From: RFPI01 sp964470195
Lineage (GTDB): Bacteria > Pseudomonadota > Gammaproteobacteria > Burkholderiales > Methylophilaceae
Direction: 5' to 3'
NCBI GenBank assembly: GCA_964470195.1
Contig: CAYYBG010000027.1
Location: 1 to 27,421 of the forward strand
DNA length: 27,421 nucleotides
In this document: positions 7,371 through 14,534 of the stretch, piece by piece
Position numbering within the stretch: the stretch's first letter is position 1
Layout of the letters: each line of letters starts with the position of its first letter
Position numbers and translations under genes: made by a program
The notes under the pieces: generated by a model
The model's database searches: none
Seen by the model: the letters and a program-made list of their open reading frames with translations, nothing else
What the model was told of the DNA's origin: nothing

Positions 7371-7712
7371 TTATGTTTTAGGTAAATTTGCACCGCCACC
7401 AAATACATGGACATGAAGGTGGAAAACTTCTTGTCCACCCTCACGACCAGTATTAATCATTGTCCTGAACCCTTTCAACCCATGCTCAGATGCAAGCTTA
7501 GGTGCCAGCAATAACATTTTTCCCAGAAGATTCTGATGCATTGCTTCAGCATGACTCAGAGACTCAATATGCATTTTTGGAATTATCAAAAAGTGCACTG
7601 GCGCGATTGGACGGATATCATGAAAAACCATCAAATCGCTATCTTCGTAAATTTTGTTCGAAGAAATTTCACCAGAAATTATTTTACAAAAAATACAATC
7701 GCTTGACATCAT
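7371..7712 (-). CDS. hinT: HinT-like histidine triad (HIT) nucleotide-binding protein
   Basis: HinT enzymes hydrolyse AMP-lysine-type purine phosphoramidates in the cytoplasm. The 113-aa protein has the N-terminal CIFCKIISGEI segment, a nucleotide-binding FHDIRPIAPVHFLIIPK stretch, and the HIT motif in GGQEVFHLHVHVFGG near residues 95-105, with three alternating histidines including the nucleophile. Two tandem ATGs (7712 and 7709) follow GGGA at 5 and 8 nt; either may be used. It sits between hisE and tatA, spaced about 20 nt from each, consistent with one transcript. Confidence 0.94.
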   Translation of the reverse strand: MMSSDCIFCKIISGEISSNKIYEDSDLMVFHDIRPIAPVHFLIIPKMHIESLSHAEAMHQNLLGKMLLLAPKLASEHGLKGFRTMINTGREGGQEVFHLHVHVFGGGANLPKT

Positions 7713-7731
7713 TTATTTCCCACAATATCAC

Positions 7732-8052
7732 TTATGACTTCTCTCTAGAAGCCTTTTCGTCTATTCCAGAAACCCCCTCGCGCCTTGCTAACTCATTTAA
7801 AACCTCACTTGGCTTTATATTCGCATATGTCAGCAGCACTAGTGTATGAAACCACAAATCAGCAGTTTCGTAGATAATTTGATCACGATTACCATCTTTA
7901 GCGGCAATAATTGTTTCAGTTGCTTCTTCACCAATCTTTTTGGTAATTGTATTGATACCTTTTTGATAAAGCTTTGCAACGTAAGAATTATCTGGGTTAG
8001 CTGATTTTCTTTGTTGTAATAGTTCAGTTAGACGGTCAAGAATATCACTCAT
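7732..8052 (-). CDS. hisE: Phosphoribosyl-ATP pyrophosphatase (monofunctional HisE)
   Basis: HisE hydrolyses phosphoribosyl-ATP to phosphoribosyl-AMP, step 2 of histidine synthesis. The 106-aa all-helical protein carries the MazG-like metal-binding motif: GEEATET (residues about 41-47) and YETADLWFHTLVLL (about 61-74), supplying the E-E-x-x-E and E-x-x-D side chains. Its start overlaps the hisI stop by 4 nt (ATGA). HisI and HisE are separate polypeptides here, unlike the fused HisIE of enterobacteria. Confidence 0.96.
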   Translation of the reverse strand: MSDILDRLTELLQQRKSANPDNSYVAKLYQKGINTITKKIGEEATETIIAAKDGNRDQIIYETADLWFHTLVLLTYANIKPSEVLNELARREGVSGIDEKASREKS

Positions 8053-8429
8053 TTTTTATAAATATCCTTTGGGTTTTTAATGATAGGCTGATCCGTAACC
8101 CAATTGGTATCAACTAACTTTTCAAAAAAACAACTTTGTCTTCCAGTATGACAAGCAATACCACCATGCTGTTTTACCTTTAATAACAGAACATCTCTAT
8201 CACAGTCTAAACGAATCTCAACAATTTTTTGCACATGCCCAGACTCTTCGCCTTTATGCCAAAGTTTTTTTCTTGAACGAGACCAATAAACTGCTTCACC
8301 AATTTCTACAGTTTTCGATAGGGCTTCACGATTCATAAAAGCAAACATAAGTACCACTCCAGTTTGACTATCTTGCGTAATCACTGGTACTAAACCATCG
8401 GTCCAATTGATTTGCTCAATCCAACTCAA
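8049..8429 (-). CDS. hisI: Phosphoribosyl-AMP cyclohydrolase (monofunctional HisI)
   Basis: HisI opens the adenine ring of phosphoribosyl-AMP, step 3 of the pathway, in a zinc-dependent reaction. The 126-aa protein has the conserved VLMFAFMNREAL, YWSRSRKKLWHKGEESGH and LDCDRD segments. The zinc cysteines are in LDCDRD and in ACHTGRQSCFF. It overlaps hisF and hisE by 4 nt at either end, so the three are probably translationally coupled. Confidence 0.96.
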   Translation of the reverse strand: MSWIEQINWTDGLVPVITQDSQTGVVLMFAFMNREALSKTVEIGEAVYWSRSRKKLWHKGEESGHVQKIVEIRLDCDRDVLLLKVKQHGGIACHTGRQSCFFEKLVDTNWVTDQPIIKNPKDIYKK

Positions 8430-9190
8430 AGTCTCACCTCGATGCCTCGTTGGAACATAAATTGTTTTGCCTGTTTAACTGAGTATTCCCCAAAGTGAAA
8501 AATACTTGCTGCTAATACTGCATCAGCACCACCTTGCTCAATACCATCAACCAAGTGCTGTAAATTTCCTACCCCTCCAGATGCAATGATAGGCACATCA
8601 ACACTATCACTAATTGCACGATTTAATTCATTATCAAACCCAATTTTAGTTCCATCTCTATCCATACTTGTCACAAGCAATTCGCCAGCTCCATAGGCAA
8701 CCATTTTTTTTGCCCATTGTATTGCATCTAATCCAGTTTGGTTTCGTCCACCATGACTAAAAACTTCCCAGCGATTAGGTTCTGAACCCACCCTCTTTGC
8801 ATCAATTGCCACGACAATACATTGGGAGCCATATCGACTAGCGGCATCTACTACCAATTGCGGATTTAGAATAGCAGATGTATTGATACTAACTTTATCT
8901 GCACCAGCATTTAATAACCGTCTAACATCTTCAACAGTTCTTATACCCCCACCCACAGTTAAGGGAATAAACACTTGTGAAGCAACATCTTCAATGATGT
9001 GAAGAATTAAATCGCGATTATCTGAGCTCGCTGTAATGTCTAGGAAAGTAATTTCATCTGCACCTTGATCATCATAGCGCTTCGCAATTTCTACTGGGTC
9101 ACCAGCATCCTTTAACTCGAGAAAGTTGATACCTTTTACCACTCGACCATTGGTTACATCCAAGCATGGAATAATCCGCTTCGCTAGCAT
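8426..9190 (-). CDS. hisF: Imidazole glycerol phosphate synthase cyclase subunit HisF
   Basis: HisF uses ammonia from HisH to turn PRFAR into imidazole glycerol phosphate and AICAR. It is a (beta-alpha)8 barrel of 254 aa. The catalytic aspartates are D11 in RIIPCLDV and the Asp in CIVVAIDAKRVG (about residue 130). Phosphate-binding loops TVGGGIRT and IASGGVGN are intact. Its ATG overlaps the hisA stop by one base (9190). Start and length match the family. Confidence 0.97.
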   Translation of the reverse strand: MLAKRIIPCLDVTNGRVVKGINFLELKDAGDPVEIAKRYDDQGADEITFLDITASSDNRDLILHIIEDVASQVFIPLTVGGGIRTVEDVRRLLNAGADKVSINTSAILNPQLVVDAASRYGSQCIVVAIDAKRVGSEPNRWEVFSHGGRNQTGLDAIQWAKKMVAYGAGELLVTSMDRDGTKIGFDNELNRAISDSVDVPIIASGGVGNLQHLVDGIEQGGADAVLAASIFHFGEYSVKQAKQFMFQRGIEVRL

Positions 9191-9933
9191 TAAGACATTC
9201 CAAGTTCATTGGCAAGTTTTTGAGCAGCGGTAAAATTAAGAGTCCCCTCATAAATTGCTCGACCTGTAATTGCACCCATAATACCTTCTGCTTCTACCTC
9301 ACATAACTTCTTCACGTCATCCAAATTGCTAATGCCCCCAGATGCTATCACAGGAATCGTGAGAGCTTGAGCTAATTTGACTGTGGCTTCAATGTTGACA
9401 CCTGTCAACATTCCATCTCGGCCGATATCTGTGTATACAATCGCCTCAACTCCGTAATCTTGAAATTTAACCGCCAAGTCGATGACATCATGTCCAGTTA
9501 ATTTTGACCATCCATCTACCGCCACTTTGCCATCTTTAGCATCAAGCCCAACGATAATTTGTCCAGGAAACGCATAACATGCCTCATGTAAGAAGCCGGG
9601 ATTTTTTACTGCAGCTGTACCAATAATGACATAGTCAATGCCATCATCTAAATAACGTTCAATTGTTTCCAAATCACGGATGCCACCACCTAATTGAATT
9701 GGAATCTTACCAGCACACGAGCTGACAATTTCTTTTATAGCAGATTCATTGATTGGTTTGCCTGCAAAAGCGCCATTCAAATCCACCAAATGAAGTCTTT
9801 CGGCCCCAGCCTCCAACCAATGCCTTGCCATTGCACTCGGGTCTTCAGAGAAGACTGTTACATCCTCCATTAAACCTTGTTTTAGTCTTACACAATGTCC
9901 GTCTTTTAAATCTATAGCAGGAATAATCAACAT
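9190..9933 (-). CDS. hisA: ProFAR isomerase HisA
   Basis: HisA performs the Amadori rearrangement of ProFAR to PRFAR, the fourth pathway step. The 247-aa (beta-alpha)8 barrel has the N-terminal Asp in LIIPAIDLKDGHCVRL (D8), the acid/base Asp in IIVGLDAKDG (about 129), and the phosphate-binding loops QLGGGIRD and IASGGISN. The 27-nt gap from hisH is ordinary. HisA, HisF and the nearby HPS all belong to the ribulose-phosphate-binding barrel group, though HPS is a far relative. Confidence 0.97.
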   Translation of the reverse strand: MLIIPAIDLKDGHCVRLKQGLMEDVTVFSEDPSAMARHWLEAGAERLHLVDLNGAFAGKPINESAIKEIVSSCAGKIPIQLGGGIRDLETIERYLDDGIDYVIIGTAAVKNPGFLHEACYAFPGQIIVGLDAKDGKVAVDGWSKLTGHDVIDLAVKFQDYGVEAIVYTDIGRDGMLTGVNIEATVKLAQALTIPVIASGGISNLDDVKKLCEVEAEGIMGAITGRAIYEGTLNFTAAQKLANELGMS

Positions 9934-9960
9934 AACCGTAATAAATGAATAAAATTAAAT

Positions 9961-10608
9961 CTAAACTGTACCGTCCCACGCTACAAAATTTTTCAGCAGC
10001 TGTAATCCAGCATGCTGACTTTTTTCAGGGTGGAACTGCACGGCGAAAATGTTTTCACTGGCAATAACGCTAGTGAATTTATCTGGGTATTCAGACACAC
10101 CCGCAATGATACTCTCCTGTTGCGGCTCTACATAGTAACTATGAACATAGTAAAAACGTTCACCATCAGAGATATTTTGCCACATAGGATGCTGACATGT
10201 CTGATAGACTTGATTCCAACCCATATGAGGGACTTTGAGCTTCCTTCCTAGAGTATCTTTCATAAGCGCTGCAGGGAATTTTTTTACCTGTCCTGGCAGA
10301 ATATTTAAGCCTTGCGCATCGCCTTCTTGCGAGTGCTCAAAAAGTAATTGCAAGCCAATGCAAATTCCCAAAAAAGGTTTGTGTGTTGATGCCTGTATCA
10401 CAGCTTGCTTTAATTGTCGCAGCTCTAGCTCTCTCATACAGTCAGGCATAGCTCCTTGACCAGGAAAAACAACTTTTTGGGCTGAGAGAATTTGTTCAGG
10501 ATGATCGGTAACGATAATATTCAAATGGGGAGCTACATATTCCAATGCTTTGGAAACTGAACGAAGATTGCCCATGCCATAATCAACTACTGCAATATCA
10601 ATTTTCAT
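9961..10608 (-). CDS. hisH: Imidazole glycerol phosphate synthase glutaminase subunit HisH
   Basis: HisH is the class I glutamine amidotransferase that feeds ammonia to HisF. The nucleophile cysteine is in PFLGICIGLQLLFE (near residue 83); the His-Glu pair of the triad is in FAVQFHPEKSQ (near 193-195). VVFPGQGAM near residue 50 forms part of the oxyanion region. Length (215 aa) is typical. It lies between hisB and hisA. Confidence 0.97.
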   Translation of the reverse strand: MKIDIAVVDYGMGNLRSVSKALEYVAPHLNIIVTDHPEQILSAQKVVFPGQGAMPDCMRELELRQLKQAVIQASTHKPFLGICIGLQLLFEHSQEGDAQGLNILPGQVKKFPAALMKDTLGRKLKVPHMGWNQVYQTCQHPMWQNISDGERFYYVHSYYVEPQQESIIAGVSEYPDKFTSVIASENIFAVQFHPEKSQHAGLQLLKNFVAWDGTV

Positions 10609-10647
10609 TTGTGTGTGTTTTTACTTAACAGCTTTTGCTTATTAAAC

Positions 10648-11235
10648 TTACAGCGTGCCTTTAGTGGATGGGGTTACACCTAACATACGTTGGTCAACCT
10701 CAATCGCCATTCGTAATGCGCGACCAAACGCTTTGAATATAGTTTCCGCCTGATGGTGTGCATTTTCACCACGCAAGTTATCAATATGCAAGGTAATAAA
10801 CGCGTGATTCACGAAACCTTGGAAAAACTCATGTACCAAATCAACATCAAACTCGCCAATTTGGGCTCGTTTAAATTCGACAAAAAACTCAAGCCCAGGA
10901 CGACCAGACATATCTAACACTACCCGAGAGAGTGACTCATCAAGGGGAATGTAGGCATGTCCATAACGACGTATCCCTTTTTTATCGCCAATCGCCTTAG
11001 CAAAAGCTTGGCCTAATGTGATACCAATATCTTCAACAGTGTGATGTGCATCAATATGTAAATCACCCTTTGCTTCAACGGTAATATCAATCATCCCATG
11101 GCGTGCAATCTGATCAATCATATGATCTAAAAAACCCAGACCAGTAGATAATTTTGACACACCATGCCCATCCAAATCGATATGGACAAAAATTTGTGTT
11201 TCTAATGTATTACGACTTACTTCAGCACTTCGCAT
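10648..11235 (-). CDS. hisB: Imidazoleglycerol-phosphate dehydratase (monofunctional HisB)
   Basis: HisB dehydrates imidazole glycerol phosphate, the sixth step, at a di-manganese site. The 195-aa protein is the dehydratase domain only, with metal-binding motifs HIDAHHTVEDIGITLG (about 61-76) and AHHQAETIFKAFGRAL (about 158-173). The N-terminal histidinol-phosphatase domain of the E. coli protein is absent, so that activity must be encoded elsewhere. The start codon lies 18 nt after the T-tract of the hps terminator, with a weak AGAGAA ribosome binding site. Transcription must therefore come through that terminator or from a promoter inside hps. Confidence 0.96.
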   Translation of the reverse strand: MRSAEVSRNTLETQIFVHIDLDGHGVSKLSTGLGFLDHMIDQIARHGMIDITVEAKGDLHIDAHHTVEDIGITLGQAFAKAIGDKKGIRRYGHAYIPLDESLSRVVLDMSGRPGLEFFVEFKRAQIGEFDVDLVHEFFQGFVNHAFITLHIDNLRGENAHHQAETIFKAFGRALRMAIEVDQRMLGVTPSTKGTL

Positions 11236-11253
11236 ATCATCAATTCTCTAAAC

Positions 11254-11294
11254 AAAAAACCGCCGCAAAACATTATTTACGTTTTGCGGCGGTT
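11254..11294 (-). terminator. Strong Rho-independent terminator of hps
   Basis: On the minus strand a perfect 14-bp stem AACCGCCGCAAAAC / GTTTTGCGGCGGTT encloses a 9-nt loop (arms 11281-11294 and 11258-11271). A six-T run at 11254-11259 overlaps the end of the stem. The G+C-rich core stands out from the A+T-rich surroundings. It begins 25 nt after the hps stop and ends 18 nt before the hisB ATG. On the plus strand no T-tract follows, so it acts in one direction. Confidence 0.96.
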
Positions 11295-11319
11295 AAATCT
11301 AACAACTTCCTGCAAGGAA

Positions 11320-12000
11320 TTAGCTGAACAAACGTTTCAACCAACCAAACAAACCGCCGGAACTAGAACCAGCATGCGCAATCGCTGTAATTTCAGCGGC
11401 CGCAGCAGCAGGATCAGCAGCACCGTAAATCGCTGCGCCTGCAACAACAATAGTTGCACCAGCATCACGAACCTGAGCTGTAGTAGCAGCCTTAACGCCA
11501 CCGGCAACAGAGATATCAACACCTAAATTCAAGCTAGCAACCATTCCCAAATCTGCAAAAGGTGTTTGACCCGCAGCTTGTTGATCTAAACCAGTGTGCA
11601 CACCGATAATATGAGCACCTAGTTTTGCTACTTCCTTAGTACGAGCTTTTTTGTCAGCCACATTAATCAAATCTACTTGAGCTTTTTTACCATATTTGTT
11701 GGCAGCATCAATTACACCTTTGATTGTACCAATATCAGCTGTACCCAAAACTGTACAAATATCAGCACCAGCTTTATAGAAAGGCTCAGCTTCATAGAAG
11801 CCAGCATCCATTGTCTTTAAATCTACCAAAATTTTATTTTTGGGGAATTTTGCACGCAATGTTTCTAACAGTCTAATACCGTTATGTTTAATACAAGGTG
11901 TACCAATTTCTAAAATATCAACATGAGGTGCAACTTTGGTTGCAAGCGCCACAGTTGCGTCAAAATCTAATGAATCTAATGCCATTTGTGTTAAAGCCAC
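11320..12000 (-). CDS. hps: 3-hexulose-6-phosphate synthase (RuMP cycle formaldehyde fixation)
   Basis: HPS condenses formaldehyde with ribulose 5-phosphate to give 3-hexulose 6-phosphate, the first step of the RuMP cycle. The 226-aa protein belongs to the OMP-decarboxylase superfamily: ILEIGTPCIKHNG (about 29-41), the catalytic DLKTMDAG loop with Lys and Asp (about 60-67), ADICTVLG, and QVDLINV. It starts with GTG at 12000: GGAGG lies 9 nt upstream and the first residues MALTQMAL match known HPS proteins; the internal ATG at 11985 has no such site. Residues 211-226 add a GSSSGG linker and an amphipathic LFGWLKRLFS end. The partner isomerase (PHI) is not in this window. The gene has its own promoter and terminator within the his cluster. 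Confidence 0.95.
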   Translation of the reverse strand: MALTQMALDSLDFDATVALATKVAPHVDILEIGTPCIKHNGIRLLETLRAKFPKNKILVDLKTMDAGFYEAEPFYKAGADICTVLGTADIGTIKGVIDAANKYGKKAQVDLINVADKKARTKEVAKLGAHIIGVHTGLDQQAAGQTPFADLGMVASLNLGVDISVAGGVKAATTAQVRDAGATIVVAGAAIYGAADPAAAAAEITAIAHAGSSSGGLFGWLKRLFS

Positions 12001-12117
12001 GATATATATCCTCCACTTAAATACACGCCGCGTTTTATTGTTTACGCTTCATGCGATTTTTTCAACAAAAAATTAGTAGTAAATCATTTCTAGATGATTT
12101 TTTTTTACCGAAACGCC
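12001..12117 (-). other. Leader (5' untranslated region) of hps
   Basis: If transcription starts about 7 nt after the -10 box, the hps mRNA has a leader of about 110 nt. It contains an A9 run (12098-12106), a 7-bp hairpin AAATCAT-CTAGAA-ATGATTT (12081-12100) and the strong Shine-Dalgarno GGAGGA just before the GTG. A second, weaker promoter-like pair, TTGAAA (12060-12065) and AACAAT (12037-12042) at 17 nt spacing, lies within it. On the plus strand the hairpin is followed by a T-run, so it would stop antisense transcription. Confidence 0.5.
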
Positions 12118-12146
12118 TTTATATATTGTTTTTGTCCTTAGGTCAA
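12118..12146 (-). promoter_or_regulatory. Sigma-70-type promoter of hps
   Basis: TTGACC (12141-12146) and TATAAA (12118-12123) on the minus strand are separated by exactly 17 nt. Each matches the sigma-70 consensus at five of six positions. The -35 box is formed by the last two codons of hisC (Leu-Thr), and the spacer contains the hisC stop. No other sigma-70 match I noticed in the window is as good, and it directs transcription into hps. Confidence 0.7.
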
Positions 12147-13211
12147 AGCAGATTTGAGCAAAACTGAGATTGTTTTGAGTAATTTTTCACATTGCTGCTC
12201 ATCACCTACCGTAATTCTAAGAAAGTTATTGATACGTTCAGGTTGTACAAATCGTCGCACAATAATGTCTTGTTTTCTTAATTCCTCTAACCACCAGGAT
12301 GCCTTTAGCTGATGATGCTTGATAAAAATAAAATTTGCTTTGGACGGCAACACTTCAAAACCCATCTCTGCCAGTGACGCTGCTAATCGGTTGCGAGATG
12401 CAATAACCCGATCTCTGGTCATCTCAAAATATGCTTGATCCTGAAAAGCAGCAATCGCTCCCGCTTGTGCCATACGATCTAAAGGATAGGAATTGAAACT
12501 ATCTTTTATGCGATGCAAGCCCTCTATAAGGGTTATGTTTCCAAGTGCAAAACCAACACGTAATCCAGCCAATGATCTGGATTTTGACATGGTACTAACC
12601 ACCAGTAGCTGTGGGTATTGATGAATTAATTTTGCTGCGCTTTCTCCACCAAAATCACAATATGCCTCATCAATCACCACCACCGAGTCTGGATTCGCAA
12701 TTAATAGTCTTTCTATTTCCGACAATGCTAAATACACTCCGGTTGGTGCATTTGGATTTGGGAAAATAATCCCCCCATTAGCTTGCATGTAATCATCGAT
12801 GTTGATTTGAAAGTTTTCACTGAGCGGTATGCAGTAGTAATTGATCCCATACAAGCCACAATAAACTGGATAAAAACTGTAGGTTATATCAGGGAATAAT
12901 ACCGGTTTGTCTTGCTTAAAAAATGCTTGAAAAGTGTGTGCCAAAACCTCATCAGACCCGTTACCAACAAAGACCTCTGAACTTTTTAAATGATAATAGT
13001 CAGCAATTACTTGGCGTAGTGAATCAGAATTGGGATCAGGATATAACTTGAGCACCTCACCAGCTTGTTGCTGCAACACCTCGATAACTTTAGGACTTGG
13101 TCCATAGGGATTTTCATTGGTGTTAAGCTTGGTAAGATTTGCTGTTTTAGGCTGCTCACCAGGGATATAAGGTTTTAGATTATGTACTAATGGACTCCAA
13201 AATTTACTCAT
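12138..13211 (-). CDS. hisC: Histidinol-phosphate aminotransferase HisC
   Basis: HisC is the PLP enzyme that transaminates imidazole acetol phosphate with glutamate. The 357-aa fold-type I protein shows LNTNENPYGPSP near the N-terminus, VGNGSDEVLAHTFQAF, FPNPNAPTG, VIDEAYCDF, and the PLP lysine in VSTMSKSRSLAGLRVGFALG (about residue 212). The C-terminal FLRITVG arginine binds the substrate carboxylate or phosphate. Its start overlaps the hisD stop by 4 nt. The last codons contain the -35 box for hps. Confidence 0.96.
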   Translation of the reverse strand: MSKFWSPLVHNLKPYIPGEQPKTANLTKLNTNENPYGPSPKVIEVLQQQAGEVLKLYPDPNSDSLRQVIADYYHLKSSEVFVGNGSDEVLAHTFQAFFKQDKPVLFPDITYSFYPVYCGLYGINYYCIPLSENFQINIDDYMQANGGIIFPNPNAPTGVYLALSEIERLLIANPDSVVVIDEAYCDFGGESAAKLIHQYPQLLVVSTMSKSRSLAGLRVGFALGNITLIEGLHRIKDSFNSYPLDRMAQAGAIAAFQDQAYFEMTRDRVIASRNRLAASLAEMGFEVLPSKANFIFIKHHQLKASWWLEELRKQDIIVRRFVQPERINNFLRITVGDEQQCEKLLKTISVLLKSALT

Positions 13212-14515
13212 CGCTTCAACCTGAATTCCGCTGAACGAGCATGTGCTAGCAAACCTTCTCCATAAGCAAGTTCAGCTGCTACTTTACCTAAGCTTTGCGC
13301 CCCCGACTCTGATACTAGAATTAGACTAGATCGTTTTTGAAAATCATACACTCCCAAGGGTGATGAAAAACGTGCAGTGCGTGAAGTTGGTAATACATGA
13401 TTAGGTCCAGCACAATAATCACCCAAAGCTTCACAGGTATTTCTACCCATAAAAATGGCACCTGCATGGCGGATTTTTTTGCTGAAATCTAAAGCATCAT
13501 CCATGGATAGCTCTAAGTGTTCAGGCGCAATGTAATTGCAGATTTCACATGCTTCATCCATATCACGCACATGAATCAATGCACCCCGACTTTGCAAAGA
13601 TTTACTAATGATATCTTTTCTGGGCATTTGCTCAATCAAGCGATTAATCGAGAGTTGCACTTGGTTCAAAAATGTTAGATCAGGACTTAGCAAAATAGAT
13701 TGAGCAAGCTCGTCATGTTCTGCTTGACTGAACAAATCCATGGCAATCCAATCAGGATCAGTCTTTCCATCGCAAATGACTAGAATCTCTGATGGTCCAG
13801 CCACCATATCAATGCCCACTACGCCAAAAACCCTTCGCTTTGCTGCGGCAACATAGGCATTTCCAGGTCCTACAATTTTATCGACCTGAGGAATACTTTG
13901 TGTCCCATAAGCCAGCGCACCCACAGCCTGCGCACCGCCAATACAAAAAACTTGATCTACCCCAGCGATAGCGGCAGCGGCTAATACCAAATCATTTCTC
14001 TCACCGTTCGGAGTAGGAACAACCATAATTAAATCTTGTACACCTGCCACTTTAGCTGGAATAGCATTCATAAGAACTGATGACGGATATGCTGCTTTAC
14101 CACCTGGCACGTAAAGTCCGACACGGTCTAATGGTGTCACTTGTTGACCCAATAAATTGCCTTCAGCATCATGATAGTGCCATGAGTCCATCAGTTGTTT
14201 CTGGTGATAACTTTTGACTCGCTCTGCTGCGGTTTTTAAGGCTTGACGTTGACTATCAGGAAGCGCATTAAGAGCATCATGCAAATCATCTTGACTCAGA
14301 TGTAATTGCTGTACAGATGAAGCATGCGTTTTATCGAAGCGATTAGTGTATTCAACAACTGCCTCATCACCGCGTTTTTTGATATCTTTAAGAATACCTG
14401 CAACGACTTCATCAATACTATCGTCCTGAGCAGTTTCAAAAGCCAAAAGAGCATGAAGCTGATCAGTAAAATTTGACTTAATAGAAGATAAACGTTTGAT
14501 ATTAATTTCCGACAT
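13208..14515 (-). CDS. hisD: Histidinol dehydrogenase HisD
   Basis: HisD performs the last two NAD-dependent oxidations, L-histidinol to L-histidine, with zinc. The 435-aa protein has YVPGGKAAYPSSVLMNAIPAKVAGV (about 130-155), the CIGGAQAVGALAYGT and KIVGPGNAYVAAAKR nucleotide-binding stretches, zinc ligands in SQAEHDELAQS (Gln and His near 257-260), and APEHLEL with the catalytic Glu-His pair. Further conserved elements are GDYCAGPNHVLPTSRTARFSSPLGVYDF. It starts 19 nt after hisG. Full length; no anomaly. Confidence 0.97.
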   Translation of the reverse strand: MSEINIKRLSSIKSNFTDQLHALLAFETAQDDSIDEVVAGILKDIKKRGDEAVVEYTNRFDKTHASSVQQLHLSQDDLHDALNALPDSQRQALKTAAERVKSYHQKQLMDSWHYHDAEGNLLGQQVTPLDRVGLYVPGGKAAYPSSVLMNAIPAKVAGVQDLIMVVPTPNGERNDLVLAAAAIAGVDQVFCIGGAQAVGALAYGTQSIPQVDKIVGPGNAYVAAAKRRVFGVVGIDMVAGPSEILVICDGKTDPDWIAMDLFSQAEHDELAQSILLSPDLTFLNQVQLSINRLIEQMPRKDIISKSLQSRGALIHVRDMDEACEICNYIAPEHLELSMDDALDFSKKIRHAGAIFMGRNTCEALGDYCAGPNHVLPTSRTARFSSPLGVYDFQKRSSLILVSESGAQSLGKVAAELAYGEGLLAHARSAEFRLKR

Positions 14516-14534
14516 AAGAACTCACTTGAATTTT

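Noticed and set aside
11284..11526. Plus-strand frames opposite hps
   Set aside because: They are antisense to a well-conserved enzyme gene, show low-complexity composition and start inside the terminator region.
12037..12089. Tiny open frames in the hps leader (MIYY at 12075-12089 and MKRKQ at 12037-12054) as leader peptides
   Set aside because: Neither has a Shine-Dalgarno sequence, and short frames are expected by chance in such A+T-rich DNA.
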